Origin: Pleomorphomonas sp. T1.2MG-36
Lineage (GTDB): Bacteria; Pseudomonadota; Alphaproteobacteria; Rhizobiales; Pleomorphomonadaceae
Reading direction: 5' to 3'
DNA length: 64,000 nucleotides
NCBI RefSeq assembly: GCF_950100655.1
Contig: NZ_CATNLY010000001.1
Location: forward strand, 372,001 to 436,000
Positions within the stretch are counted from its first letter, which is position 1; each line of letters begins with the position of its first letter. The position numbers and the translations under genes are program-made. Positions 1 through 8,643 of this stretch are shown here, piece by piece. The notes under the pieces were generated by a model, which saw only the letters and a list, made by a program, of their open reading frames with translations, was not told the DNA's origin and ran no database searches.

Positions 1-220
1 GGGCACAGGCGGCCCGCAGCGAAGCCACGGCAAGCTGATGGCGCGCCGGCGTCCGCACCGGCTTGCCGTCGAGCAGCACCCGGTGGAGCCCGTCGACGGG
101 CTCCACCGACACCACCTTGTAGAATCGCTTGGGCAAAACGCGCTGCACGTTGGCGCGCGCGCGTTCGGTGGCCAGCACCGGATCGAAGGATGCGGCGAGT
201 TCTTCGAAGAGATCGGCCAT
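1..220 (-). CDS. ATP12-family F1-ATPase assembly chaperone, N-terminal part
   Basis: The reverse strand from 220 encodes MADLFEELAASFDP followed by a KRFYK..SVEP....VLLDGKPVRTPA stretch, the typical start of ATP12 chaperones, which help assemble the alpha subunit of F1-ATP synthase. Only about 73 residues are present because the gene runs off the left edge. The ATG at 220 lies 4 bp downstream of the HAD phosphatase stop, so the genes glyQ, HAD and ATP12 read in one direction as a likely operon. Recognition is by N-terminal pattern only. Confidence 0.75.
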   Translation of the reverse strand, partial: MADLFEELAASFDPVLATERARANVQRVLPKRFYKVVSVEPVDGLHRVLLDGKPVRTPARHQLAVASLRAACA

Positions 221-224
221 CGCC

Positions 225-902
225 CTACTCCTTGGCGCCGAGGAGTCCCATCGCCAGCGTCGGCACTTCGGCAAAGCCGTCGGCAAGCACTTGAGCGCCG
301 GCCTCTGTGAGCTCGTCTCGGCCGTTATAACCCCAGGTAACCCCGAGCGCGAAGGCGCCCGCCGCCCGGGCCATCAGCATGTCATAGCCGGTATCGCCCA
401 CCACGACGGTGTGCGATACCTCGCCGCCGAGCGCCGCCACGGCGTCGACGACCATGAACGGATGCGGTTTCGACGGACCGTCGTCGGCCGTGCGCAGGAC
501 CGAGAACATGGTCGAAAGCCCATGCGTTTCCAGGATGGCGTCGAGCCCACGCCGCGACTTGCCGGTCACGACACCCAACAGCACGTCGTCCCGATTCCGC
601 AGTGCCTTCAAGGCGTCGAGCGCACCGGGGTAGAGCGGCGCGGTCTCGGCGAGGCGAAACCTCATCGACTGATAGGTATCGCGATAGGCCTCCGACACCA
701 GGCCGACGGCGACTTCATCCAGACTGGGATCGAGGCGACCGATCGCTTCCGGCAGCGACAGGCCGATGATTGAGAGGACGCCGTCCCGGTCGGGCGGCGC
801 ATGTCCGACCTTGGCGAAAGCCTCGGTCATGGTGGCCACGATCATATGTTGGCTGTCCACCAGCGTGCCGTCGCAATCGAACAGGACAAGCTTCGGCGCC
901 AT
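225..902 (-). CDS. HAD-superfamily phosphatase (Gph-like)
   Basis: The protein starts MAPKLVLFDCDGTLVDSQ: the DxDGT motif I near the N-terminus carries the nucleophile Asp and the acid/base Asp. VVTGKS (motif II region), SKPHP (motif III Lys) and VVGDTGYDM (motif IV acidic pair) follow, with a helical cap between motifs I and II. This is the phosphoglycolate-phosphatase/beta-phosphoglucomutase type, about 225 residues. The substrate cannot be read from sequence. A GTG at 926 would overlap the glyQ stop as GTGA and add 8 residues; the ATG at 902 fits the family start better. It sits directly after glyQ and before the ATP12 gene. Confidence 0.85.
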   Translation of the reverse strand: MAPKLVLFDCDGTLVDSQHMIVATMTEAFAKVGHAPPDRDGVLSIIGLSLPEAIGRLDPSLDEVAVGLVSEAYRDTYQSMRFRLAETAPLYPGALDALKALRNRDDVLLGVVTGKSRRGLDAILETHGLSTMFSVLRTADDGPSKPHPFMVVDAVAALGGEVSHTVVVGDTGYDMLMARAAGAFALGVTWGYNGRDELTEAGAQVLADGFAEVPTLAMGLLGAKE

Positions 903-922
903 CGGCCGACTTCCCGCCGCGC

Positions 923-1858
923 TCACGCCAGCGCACCGCCGCCGGCCGTTTTCAGCCAGGCTTCGCCACAGGCTTTCGCCAGCTCACGCACACGCAGGAT
1001 GTAGCTCTGCCGCTCCTGCACCGAGATGACGCCACGGGCATCGAGCAGATTGAAGCGGTGACTGGCCTTGATGCACTGGTCGTAGGCCGGCAAAACGCAC
1101 TTGTGGAGACCGTTGGTACCCGCCGCCGCGCCCTTTTCGAGCAGCGCCTTGCACTCCGCCTCGGCGTCCTTGAAATGCTGCATCAGCATGTCGGTGTCGG
1201 CATATTCGAAGTTATGGCGGGAATACTCTTCCTCGGCTTGGTGGAACACGTCGCCGTAGGTGACCTTGTCCGCGCCTTCCTGACCGTTGAAGTTCAGCTC
1301 GTAGCCGTTGTCGACGCCTTGCAGATACATGGCGAGGCGCTCGAGGCCGTAGGTCAGCTCACCCGACACCGGCGAGCACTCGATGCCCGCCACCTGCTGA
1401 AAATAGGTGAACTGGCTGACTTCCATGCCGTCGCACCAGCACTCCCAGCCAAGGCCCCAGGCGCCGAGCGTCGGGCTCTCCCAGTCGTCCTCGACGAAAC
1501 GCACATCGTGCAACTTGAGATCGATGCCGATCGCCTCGAGGCTTTCGAGATAGAGATCCTGCAGGTTCTCCGGCGACGGCTTCAGGATCACCTGGAACTG
1601 GTAATAGTGCTGGAAGCGGTTGGGATTCTCGCCGTAGCGACCGTCCTTGGGCCGGCGGGACGGCTGAACGTAAGCCGCCTTCCAGGGCTTCGGCCCCAGC
1701 GAGCGCAGCGTGGTTGCCGGATGGAAGGTACCGGCGCCGACTTCCATGTCGTATGGCTGCAGGATGACGCAACCCTTGTCCGCCCAGAAGCGCTGCAGGG
1801 TCAGGATCAGCCCCTGGAAGGAACGGCGGGGATCGTTGACGTGTGCGGGCTGGGTCAT
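923..1858 (-). CDS. glyQ: Glycyl-tRNA synthetase alpha subunit
   Basis: This 311-residue protein is the catalytic alpha subunit of the bacterial alpha2beta2 glycyl-tRNA synthetase. Visible family blocks include [16 protein letters not shown] near residue 22, [28 protein letters not shown], and the [22 protein letters not shown] block. Length is normal for GlyQ. The beta subunit gene glyS is not in the window; it may lie beyond the left edge past the ATP12 gene. A 180-bp gap separates its start from the divergent small secreted protein gene. Confidence 0.97.
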   Translation of the reverse strand: MTQPAHVNDPRRSFQGLILTLQRFWADKGCVILQPYDMEVGAGTFHPATTLRSLGPKPWKAAYVQPSRRPKDGRYGENPNRFQHYYQFQVILKPSPENLQDLYLESLEAIGIDLKLHDVRFVEDDWESPTLGAWGLGWECWCDGMEVSQFTYFQQVAGIECSPVSGELTYGLERLAMYLQGVDNGYELNFNGQEGADKVTYGDVFHQAEEEYSRHNFEYADTDMLMQHFKDAEAECKALLEKGAAAGTNGLHKCVLPAYDQCIKASHRFNLLDARGVISVQERQSYILRVRELAKACGEAWLKTAGGGALA

Positions 1859-2040
1859 CGGGAGCTACCTGAAAGCGGCTGGAACCCCGGCGGATGCCGG
1901 GCGGGATCGGGCGCGAAATTAGGTGCGCCCCCTCGCCCCGTCAACCGCAAAAACCGCGTGGACCACCGCCCGGAAAAGCGGCCGGCGACGTTCAAGAGGC
2001 AGCCCTCTTCCCCGTTCGAGCGTCGCCAAAGGATGGAACG

Positions 2041-2340
2041 ATGACCGCCGGACTTCTTCGCCTTGCAATAGCCCTCGCTACGCTGGCCATCGCCTCGCCG
2101 GCATCCACCGCCGAAAGACGCCACCAGTTCATCGAGCCCATACAGCCGGACCGACGGCAGCAAGAGAACGCGACCCCGGCGGCCGAAGGAAAGCTATGCT
2201 ATTGCCGCACGGTCCACGAGAGAAACTCGGTGGGGCGGCTGACGTGGAAGGTGGTCTGTTCGGAACGGAAACCGGAACGCGGCGCAAGGCAAATCAGAGC
2301 ACGCGATTGTGGCGCGATCCGCAGCCTGCCGCCATTGTGA
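2041..2340 (+). CDS. Small secreted protein of unknown function
   Basis: The 99-residue product begins MTAGLLRLAIALATLAIASPASTAERR, a clear Sec signal peptide with likely cleavage after ASTA. The mature part is short and basic with three Cys (LCYCRT, KVVCSE, RDCGA) that could form disulfides. The start ATG follows an AAGGATGGAACG stretch with a usable Shine-Dalgarno sequence. I do not recognise the family. It is divergent from glyQ and followed by a hairpin at 2354-2379. Confidence 0.6.
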   Translation: MTAGLLRLAIALATLAIASPASTAERRHQFIEPIQPDRRQQENATPAAEGKLCYCRTVHERNSVGRLTWKVVCSERKPERGARQIRARDCGAIRSLPPL

Positions 2341-2353
2341 CGTCAGCATGAAA

Positions 2354-2379
2354 AAGGCCGAAGCAATGGCCTCGGCCTT
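2354..2379 (+). terminator. Hairpin terminator candidate
   Basis: AAGGCCGA (2354-2361) pairs perfectly with TCGGCCTT (2372-2379) across a 10-nt loop, 14 bp after the stop of the small secreted protein. The flanks have A residues upstream but only weak T residues downstream on the plus strand. On the minus strand the preceding A tract reads as T, so it could also end transcription of the small minus-strand gene that stops at 2421. Confidence 0.5.
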
Positions 2380-2420
2380 CCACGACAAGGGCGGATGACG
2401 CCCGAGAGGATCGGCAGCGC

Positions 2421-2600
2421 TTAGCGGCGATCGCGATAGATGCCGGTTGTCGGGTCCCGCTCCATGCGGATCTCGACTCGTACCGGTTTGGCGTTGGCTT
2501 CACGGAGAATCTCGCCCACACGCGTCATCTCGCGCTTCAGCACCTGAACGACGACATAGACGCCGGCTCCGATGAGAGCAAATCCAACCAAATGGGACAT
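2421..2600 (-). CDS. Small single-pass membrane protein
   Basis: The 59-residue product starts MSHLVGFALIGAGVYVVVQVL, a hydrophobic N-terminal segment, then a basic amphipathic stretch with RVGEILREANAKPVRVEIRMERDP. This is one membrane anchor with a short cytoplasmic tail. An AAAGGAGA sequence lies about 8 bp upstream of the ATG at 2600. It shares orientation with the upstream S49 protease gene (gap 77 bp) and may be cotranscribed. No family recognised. Confidence 0.6.
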   Translation of the reverse strand: MSHLVGFALIGAGVYVVVQVLKREMTRVGEILREANAKPVRVEIRMERDPTTGIYRDRR

Positions 2601-2677
2601 GGGCCTGTCTCCTTTGCTGACGAAACCATGAGACCACCGTCTCTGTTTCCTGGCAAGCGCAAATTCCTGTGAAAGGT

Positions 2678-3532
2678 TCACAAACCGTAGCGTGAGAACA
2701 GACTGCGTCGCTCGATCGCTGCGAGAACATTGTCGAAATCGACAAGACTGCCGGCCTCGTCGGTCGCAGTGCCGAACAGACGGCGGCGCAGGAAGCCGCT
2801 TCGGCCCGGTTCGAACAGGCGGATGTCGACCTTGTCGCCGTAGCGGGCGGCTAGGTCGTCGTGAGCCGTACCGATGCGGTCGGCGAGGCCGAGCGCCATC
2901 GACCGCTCGCCAGCCCAATAGAGGCCGGAGAACAGATCTGCGCCTTCGGCCAAGCGCGCGCCGCGCCGGTCCTTCACCAGCTCGATGAAGAAGGCATGGA
3001 TGTCGCGCTGCAGCGTCTTGAGGTGCTCGACGTCCTCGCCGTTCTCCGGCTGGAAGGGATCGAGCGTCACCTTGCGCGTGCCGGCGGTGTAGACGCGGCG
3101 GTCGATGCCGAGGCGGGCAATGGCCTTGTCGAGACCGAAGGTGGCCGAGACCACGCCTATCGACCCGAGGATTGAAGACCGATCGACAACGATCTCGTCG
3201 GCGGCACAGGCCAGCATGTAGCCGCCCGACGCTGCGATATCCTCGACGTAGGCGATCACCGGCAGCTTCTTTTCAGCGGCAAGCTGGCGGATACGGCGAA
3301 AAATCAAGTGAGACTGAACGGGCGAGCCGCCGGGCGAGTTGATGGCAAGGGCCACCGCCTTTGCCCCACTGACCGAAAAGGCCTTCTTGAGCGTTGCGTC
3401 GATGGAGGAAAGCGATAGCGATCCTCGCCCCAGCGCGGCGGGCATGCCGATGGCTCCCGACAAGCGGACGAGCGGCACGACGGGCACATCGCCGCGAAAC
3501 CGTCGCGGCAGCCAGGACCTGAGATCGACCAA
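2678..3532 (-). CDS. S49-family serine peptidase (SppA/SohB type)
   Basis: This 284-residue single-domain S49 peptidase has the ALAINSPGGSPVQS block, the EDIAASGGYMLA motif with nucleophile Ser at about residue 102, and a later Lys in the AGTRKVTLDPF stretch (about 154) that fits the catalytic Lys. These enzymes cleave signal-peptide remnants or membrane proteins. No obvious N-terminal membrane anchor is seen, unlike E. coli SohB, so it may be cytoplasmic or peripheral. Its length suits the short, single-repeat alphaproteobacterial form. Confidence 0.9.
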   Translation of the reverse strand: MVDLRSWLPRRFRGDVPVVPLVRLSGAIGMPAALGRGSLSLSSIDATLKKAFSVSGAKAVALAINSPGGSPVQSHLIFRRIRQLAAEKKLPVIAYVEDIAASGGYMLACAADEIVVDRSSILGSIGVVSATFGLDKAIARLGIDRRVYTAGTRKVTLDPFQPENGEDVEHLKTLQRDIHAFFIELVKDRRGARLAEGADLFSGLYWAGERSMALGLADRIGTAHDDLAARYGDKVDIRLFEPGRSGFLRRRLFGTATDEAGSLVDFDNVLAAIERRSLFSRYGL

Positions 3533-3734
3533 GGGCAGTTTCCTTTGCAGAAGGTTCGTTGCCCTCGCATGTAGGAAGCAGGCAGGACGGTTTCAAACGG
3601 CGGCGGCGGATCCCGTCTGTTGGTTGCAGGAAAACTGAAAGCGCCTTTCAGAAGATACGATTTGTCCCCATTGGGCATCACACTTATATTGAGGCTGCAA
3701 GAAGAGAGACAGAGAAGAGAAACGGAGAACAACG

Positions 3735-3896
3735 ATGGACGCCATGATGTTCGCCATGCTGGGTGCCAACAAGAAGCGCCACAGCCAGAGCACCGCCGAA
3801 CGCGAGATCGCCGAAGCGATCGCCAACTACGAAGAGACCGCCGGCAGCAAGGCCCGCGCACCGAAGCGTGGCTTTCTGAAGGGCTTCGGCCTCTGA
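3735..3896 (+). CDS. Small conserved-looking protein of unknown function
   Basis: The 53-residue ORF begins MDAMMFAMLGANKKRH and ends KRGFLKGFGL. It is rich in Ala, Lys, Arg and Glu, with a charged helical centre. ACGGAGAAC about 8 bp upstream of the ATG is a usable ribosome-binding site. A GC-rich imperfect hairpin (GCGCCC ... GGGCGC, about 3929-3959) lies after the stop, so this looks like an independent small gene. I do not recognise a family. Confidence 0.5.
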   Translation: MDAMMFAMLGANKKRHSQSTAEREIAEAIANYEETAGSKARAPKRGFLKGFGL

Positions 3897-4016
3897 CAAG
3901 CCAAAACGGCTGGTCACGTACGACGTGAGCGCCCAGTCCCCCAGGGGATGCCGGGCGCTTTGTCGTATCTGGGGTATTCACTAGCGACGGCCACCATTTA
4001 ATCACGATTTTCTTGA

Positions 4017-5102
4017 ATGACTGCCGCACCCCGGCCGCCAGTCGCGCGACGGTTCGTTTCGAGCCCAATCATGACCATCGATAAAGTGGCACTTTCCTCG
4101 GCGCAGCACGGCAGCAGCGAGTTGCAACGCGTCGACTATCTGGACGGCTGGCGTGGCCTGGCGATCTGTCTGGTGCTGCAGGGCCATTTCTTCGCGATAC
4201 AGGGCTGGCATAGCGGCCGAATGGGCGTCGATGTCTTCTTCTGCCTGTCCGGCTTGCTGATGAGCCGCATCCTGTTCCAGCGACGCGTGCCGCTCACCAC
4301 GTTCTACAAACGCAGAATATCGCGCATCATTCCGGCCTTTATGCTTTTTCTGCTGATCGTCTTCGGCATCGCCGCGCTGATCGGCAAGCCGGCCCCTGCC
4401 GAGGAAGTGGTGCCGACGGTGCTGTTCCTCCGCTCCTACCTGCCGGCCGACTTTCATATGTTCGCGAGCCCCTACCCGATCGGTCACCTGTGGTCGCTGA
4501 ACGTGGAGGAACACTCCTATATCTTCCTGTCGCTGCTGACCCTCCTCCCATTCCTGCGCGGCCGCGAAGGCTGGGCGTTGATCGCCTTCGGCTTTGTCAC
4601 CATCGCGATCCACCTGAGCTACTACGCCTTCCCCGACATCGCCCCGCCCAAGGAATACTGGGTGCGAAGCGAGGTGGCGGCCACCAACCTTCTGCTATCG
4701 GCCGGCTATTCCCTCCTGAGAGATCGGACCGCACCCTACGTCCGTCCATGGATGCCCGTTGCCGCCTTTGGTCTGGGATCGGCGCTCTATATCGGCTCGG
4801 TGTTTCCGTGGATGTTGACCATGACGGTTGCTCCCTTCTTCCTCGCGTTCACCGTCAATCATCTGGCCGAGGCGCCGCGCTGGGTCAGATCGACGCTGTC
4901 GCTGGCGCCGCTCAGACTGCTCGGGATAGCCTCGTTTTCGATCTATCTTTGGCAACAACCTTTCTACCAATACAAAAAATACCTGTTCGATAGCCTGCCG
5001 GGCCATGCGCTGATCGGTATGCTGCTGTCGGTGGCGATCGGCTTTCTGTCGTTTTACGCCTATGAGAATCGCGTCAGGACCTGGCTCAACCGGGTGTGGT
5101 GA
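4017..5102 (+). CDS. Acyltransferase family 3 membrane protein
   Basis: About 361 residues with roughly ten hydrophobic segments. The N-terminal block RVDYLDGWRGLAICLVLQGHFF has the family's conserved DGxRG..I...H pattern, and GVDVFFCLSGLLMSRIL and YKRRISRIIP are typical of OafA/NodX-like O-acyltransferases. Such enzymes add acyl groups (often acetyl) to surface polysaccharides or lipids from the inner membrane. An ATG at 4071 is an alternative start that would drop 18 residues. It is followed closely by a secreted-esterase-type SGNH hydrolase, a frequent pairing. Confidence 0.9.
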   Translation: MTAAPRPPVARRFVSSPIMTIDKVALSSAQHGSSELQRVDYLDGWRGLAICLVLQGHFFAIQGWHSGRMGVDVFFCLSGLLMSRILFQRRVPLTTFYKRRISRIIPAFMLFLLIVFGIAALIGKPAPAEEVVPTVLFLRSYLPADFHMFASPYPIGHLWSLNVEEHSYIFLSLLTLLPFLRGREGWALIAFGFVTIAIHLSYYAFPDIAPPKEYWVRSEVAATNLLLSAGYSLLRDRTAPYVRPWMPVAAFGLGSALYIGSVFPWMLTMTVAPFFLAFTVNHLAEAPRWVRSTLSLAPLRLLGIASFSIYLWQQPFYQYKKYLFDSLPGHALIGMLLSVAIGFLSFYAYENRVRTWLNRVW

Positions 5103-5127
5103 GGCCGGCCAGAGGGAGGTTGGAGGA

Positions 5128-5775
5128 ATGAAGATCCACGAGGGCAGCAAGCTGTTGTTCATCGGCGACTCGATCACCGACTGGAGCCGCGCCAGGCCGA
5201 TCGGCGAGGCGCTGTTCGACTCGCTCGGTACCGGCTACGTCGGTCTCGTCAACGCCCTCCTCAACGTGACGCATGCTGCCCACCGCATCCGCGTCGTCAA
5301 CATGGGCGTCAGCGCCAATACCGTGCGCGACCTCGAAGCGCGCTGGTCGACCGACGTCGAAGACCTGAATCCCGACTGGCTTTCGATCATGATCGGCATC
5401 AACGACGTCTGGCGGCAGTTCGACGCCCGCCTCCAGACCGAGAACCATGTGCTGATCGGCGAATACGAAGCAACGCTCGAACGCCTCATCCTGCGTAGCA
5501 AGCCTCGTCTCAAGGGCCTCGTGCTGATGGCGCCCTATTTCGTCGAGTTCAACCGCGCCGACCCCATGCGCAAGATGATCGACGACTACGGCGCGGTGGT
5601 AAAAAGGCTCGCCGAAAAGCATGGCGCCGTCTTCGCCGACACCCAGGCCGCCTTCGACGATGTGATGACCGAGATCCACCCGATGGGCATCGCCACCGAC
5701 CGAGTCCACCCGACACTCACCGGTCACATGATTATCGCCCGCGCGTTCCTGAAGGCGGTGGGCTATCCGGTTTAG
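5128..5775 (+). CDS. SGNH/GDSL-family hydrolase
   Basis: The 215-residue protein has block I FIGDSITDW (nucleophile Ser), block II NMGVSANTV, block III IMIGINDVW (Gly/Asn oxyanion hole) and block V DRVHPTLTGH with the Asp-x-x-His pair. This is a complete SGNH esterase/lipase set. No signal peptide is seen. The ATG at 5128 follows GGAGG at ideal spacing. It starts 25 bp after the acyltransferase, suggesting a joint role in adding and removing acyl groups, but this is inferred only from position. Confidence 0.9.
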   Translation: MKIHEGSKLLFIGDSITDWSRARPIGEALFDSLGTGYVGLVNALLNVTHAAHRIRVVNMGVSANTVRDLEARWSTDVEDLNPDWLSIMIGINDVWRQFDARLQTENHVLIGEYEATLERLILRSKPRLKGLVLMAPYFVEFNRADPMRKMIDDYGAVVKRLAEKHGAVFADTQAAFDDVMTEIHPMGIATDRVHPTLTGHMIIARAFLKAVGYPV

Positions 5776-5827
5776 GATGCGGGAGAGAACGGCCAGCGAA
5801 ACGAGGGGATTTCGAGGAGGCAGCGAA

Positions 5828-7027
5828 ATGTACTGGGCACTGATATTTGCGGCAGGGGTTCTATTGGCCTCCGAGGCTCACAGTGCCATGGATGCCTACG
5901 AAGTCGATTTCCCGCAGCCCGCTGCGACTCCGATTGTTGCTGCCACATGTAAAGGGCTGGATTTGCCTTGCCGGCCCGACTGGGCGACTTTTGTTACGAA
6001 AGACTTCCGACCATTCAAACTAGCCCAGAGCATATTTCGCTATCCCAAAGCACCGGTCCACAGAGCCAATCTGTTTGCCTTTGTTGAGGCGCCGTATATC
6101 GAGCACGGTGAAGAGGACTACGACCGCCTTCAGCAGACGGTCGGCCAAACCGGTCCTTCGGCCGAGCGGCTTTGGACCCACTGGAACCTCAATTTTTCCG
6201 GGGCCGGCTTTGAGACGCAATATCGCGTTGTTCGCGCTGCTGTTCCGTCAACAAAGGCGACAGATGCGATCGCGCTGTGTGCTGTGCCAGTTCTCGATCA
6301 AAAGACGGCCGCCCCAGACCTGTGTGTCCTCCTCGCATTTCGTAGCGAGAACAGGAAATTCTTACTGTCTTCCATAGGTTTCGAAGCCGGACAGGATGGA
6401 GCAAGCTCTGTCCCCCGCTACATGTCGGACCTGAAAACAGGAGACGGCTTTGGAAATCACGATGCCAAGAAACAAATACTGGAATCGCGGCACGCGCTTG
6501 AGAAGGAGTTCGGTTCTCGTATTGGGAAAGCTATCGACAAAAACGGCATTTTTGAAAATGCCATTGCAACAAAGCGACTAGACAACTTCCGTAACGAGGA
6601 AGGAAACGGGAGTGAGGTCAGCTACCTCATTCTAAAGAAATGGAATTCCCAGGTTAGGTCAGGGATAGCCTTTCAGCAAACACTGCAGTTTAGATTTAGC
6701 CTTGAAACAGGCAGCACTTGGTGGGCCGAGCTGGCCGACGGTACTGAGGACAGCGGATTCGAGCTGATCGGCGACAAGCGCGATTGGGGCGTAGCCCTGG
6801 ACTGGGAGACAAGGACCACCATCGGCGGACCAGTTTCGGGTCAAAGTGGAATGCAGATCCATTCGTTTCGCGAGCCACAGGCGATTGGAAAAGACACTGT
6901 GGGAGATTTGCGCAAGGCCTTCATCAGCCTCATGAGGGATGTTTGCGCCCCTATGTCGATCCAGGAACAAAGTGATCCTGCCTCAGTCCTTTTCGGTAGC
7001 GTGTATGTGAGTTGTGCGAGCAAGTAA
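5828..7027 (+). CDS. Large secreted protein of unknown function
   Basis: The 399-residue product starts MYWALIFAAGVLLASEAHSA, a Sec signal peptide. The ATG at 5828 follows GAGGAGGCAGCGAA. The mature protein has several Cys (for example TCKGLDLPCRPDW near the new N-terminus and a final VSCASK) and mixed alpha/beta character. I recognise no domain. Its base composition is clearly less GC-rich than its neighbours, with many A/T-ending codons, which hints at horizontal acquisition. Its 3' end overlaps the convergent Ada-like gene by 77 bp. Confidence 0.65.
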   Translation: MYWALIFAAGVLLASEAHSAMDAYEVDFPQPAATPIVAATCKGLDLPCRPDWATFVTKDFRPFKLAQSIFRYPKAPVHRANLFAFVEAPYIEHGEEDYDRLQQTVGQTGPSAERLWTHWNLNFSGAGFETQYRVVRAAVPSTKATDAIALCAVPVLDQKTAAPDLCVLLAFRSENRKFLLSSIGFEAGQDGASSVPRYMSDLKTGDGFGNHDAKKQILESRHALEKEFGSRIGKAIDKNGIFENAIATKRLDNFRNEEGNGSEVSYLILKKWNSQVRSGIAFQQTLQFRFSLETGSTWWAELADGTEDSGFELIGDKRDWGVALDWETRTTIGGPVSGQSGMQIHSFREPQAIGKDTVGDLRKAFISLMRDVCAPMSIQEQSDPASVLFGSVYVSCASK

Positions 7028-7601
7028 CTGGAGCTGTTCGCCCCCGCCGCATCTCACTCGGTGCTCGTTTGTAAACCTCCTGAAACACGGCATTGAACCG
7101 CCGCAAACTGCCGAATCCCGCTTGAAGCGCGACGTCGGTCATCGGCAAGTCGGTATCTGTAATGAGGCGCTTGGCACGTTGCACACGCGCCGTCTTTGCC
7201 ACTTCGATCGGGCTGGCGCCGAGATGGCGGCGGAAGAGCCGGGTCAGGTGCCGACTGCCAACGCCAACCCGCTCCGCCAGTGTCTCGACACTGCCATCAC
7301 CGTCGAGCACTCCCTCATCCCGGATCAGTCGCGCCGCTTTCTCGACGATGGTCAGCGTACCCTTCCAGGCAGGGCAGAAAGGCGCCGTCTCCGGCCGACA
7401 GCGCAGGCAGGGGCGGTACCCTGCCAGCTCCGCCGCCGCCGCGCTGGGCAGGAACTCGACATTGCGGCGGAGCGGTTGCTTCACCGGGCAGACGCAGCGG
7501 CAATAGATGCCGGTCGTCCGTACGCAAACGAAAAAGGCCCCGTCATAGGCAGGGTCCCGGGCCGTCCAGGCCGTTTCGCAGAGGGTGATGTCGAAGCTCA
7601 T
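6951..7601 (-). CDS. AdaA-like methylphosphotriester repair / AraC regulator
   Basis: The 216-residue protein has an N-terminal Ada zinc domain (FFVCVRTTGIYCRCVCP, then RPCLRCRPE; the four Zn/acceptor Cys are present) and a C-terminal AraC-type HTH (SRHLTRLFRRHLG, MTDVALQAGFGSLRRFNAVF). This corresponds to the N-terminal half of E. coli Ada: it takes a methyl group from DNA phosphotriesters and then activates repair genes. It is divergent from the EamA permease and Ogt-type methyltransferase genes, its likely targets. The last ~25 residues (after RRGRTAP) look like extension into the oppositely coded neighbour rather than family sequence. Confidence 0.9.
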   Translation of the reverse strand: MSFDITLCETAWTARDPAYDGAFFVCVRTTGIYCRCVCPVKQPLRRNVEFLPSAAAAELAGYRPCLRCRPETAPFCPAWKGTLTIVEKAARLIRDEGVLDGDGSVETLAERVGVGSRHLTRLFRRHLGASPIEVAKTARVQRAKRLITDTDLPMTDVALQAGFGSLRRFNAVFQEVYKRAPSEMRRGRTAPVTCSHNSHTRYRKGLRQDHFVPGST

Positions 7602-7712
7602 GACAAGAACTGTACACTCAATCTGCGCAAGGTCGACGAACCGAGTCCGATTCCGGCGAGCCGGCCATCGCCCGTTCGGCCATGGTTTGGTACGCACCCC
7701 GAGGAGGTTTCC

Positions 7713-8636
7713 TTGACCAAAGCGCCTCAGATGAGCCTCCTTGACTGGAGCCTTCTTGTTTTCCTCTCCGTCCTCTGGGGCGGGTCGTTCTTCTTTTCGA
7801 AGGTGGCGCTCGCCGAGTTGCCGCCCTTCACCGTAGTGCTCGGCCGCGTGGCAATCGCCGCAATGGCGCTTTACGCCTATCTTCGAGTAACTGGCCGGGC
7901 AATCCCTGTAAGCGGCGAGGTGTGGCGCGCCTTCTTCGCCATGGGGCTGATCAACAACCTCATCCCCTTCAGCCTGATCTTCTGGGGGCAGACGGCCATC
8001 GCCTCCGGCCTCGCCTCCATTCTCAATGCCACCACGCCGATCTTCTCGATTCTCGTTGCCCATCTGCTGACGGCCGATGAGAAGATGACGCCGCAAAAGA
8101 TCGCCGGCGTACTGCTCGGGATCCTCGGTGTTGTCGTACTGATGAGCGGCAGCGCCTTTGCCGGCAACGGCCCGCCGCTCTGGGCACTGCTCGCCTGTCT
8201 CGGCGCCGCCCTCTCCTACGGTTTCGCCGGTACATTCGGGCGCCGGTTCCGCCGCATGGGCATTGCGCCGGCCGTCGGGGCTTTCGGACAGACGACGACC
8301 AGCGCATTGATGATGCTGCCGCTCGTCGCCTTCGTCGACACGCCGTGGAACCTCGCAGCACCGCACGCCGTCACCATTGGAGCGCTTCTCGCCCTGGCGC
8401 TGATTTCGACGGCGTTGGCCTACATCATCTACTTCCATCTCCTCTCGGTCGGCGGCGCCACCAACTCATCGCTGGTGACGCTGCTGATCCCCGTTTCGGC
8501 CATTCTGCTCGGCAGCCTGATACTCGGCGAGCGACTGTCAGCCAACCATGTCCTGGGCATGGCGCTGATCGGGCTCGGTCTCCTGTCGATCGACGGCCGA
8601 ATCTTCTCCATGTTCAGACGTGCTCCAGCCACGTGA
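7713..8636 (+). CDS. EamA/DMT-family permease
   Basis: A 307-residue drug/metabolite-transporter protein with ten predicted membrane segments in two EamA repeats. It starts at TTG 7713: GAGGAGG lies 5-6 bp upstream, whereas the first ATG (7731) has no ribosome-binding site. Typical blocks are LSVLWGGSFFFSKVAL, the GQTAIASGLASILNATTPIF stretch and LIPVSAILLGSLILGERL. The exported substrate is unknown. It is 7 bp from the ogt-type gene and divergent from the Ada-like regulator, so it probably belongs to the alkylation-response operon. Confidence 0.88.
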   Translation: MTKAPQMSLLDWSLLVFLSVLWGGSFFFSKVALAELPPFTVVLGRVAIAAMALYAYLRVTGRAIPVSGEVWRAFFAMGLINNLIPFSLIFWGQTAIASGLASILNATTPIFSILVAHLLTADEKMTPQKIAGVLLGILGVVVLMSGSAFAGNGPPLWALLACLGAALSYGFAGTFGRRFRRMGIAPAVGAFGQTTTSALMMLPLVAFVDTPWNLAAPHAVTIGALLALALISTALAYIIYFHLLSVGGATNSSLVTLLIPVSAILLGSLILGERLSANHVLGMALIGLGLLSIDGRIFSMFRRAPAT

Positions 8637-8643
8637 GGCGCCC

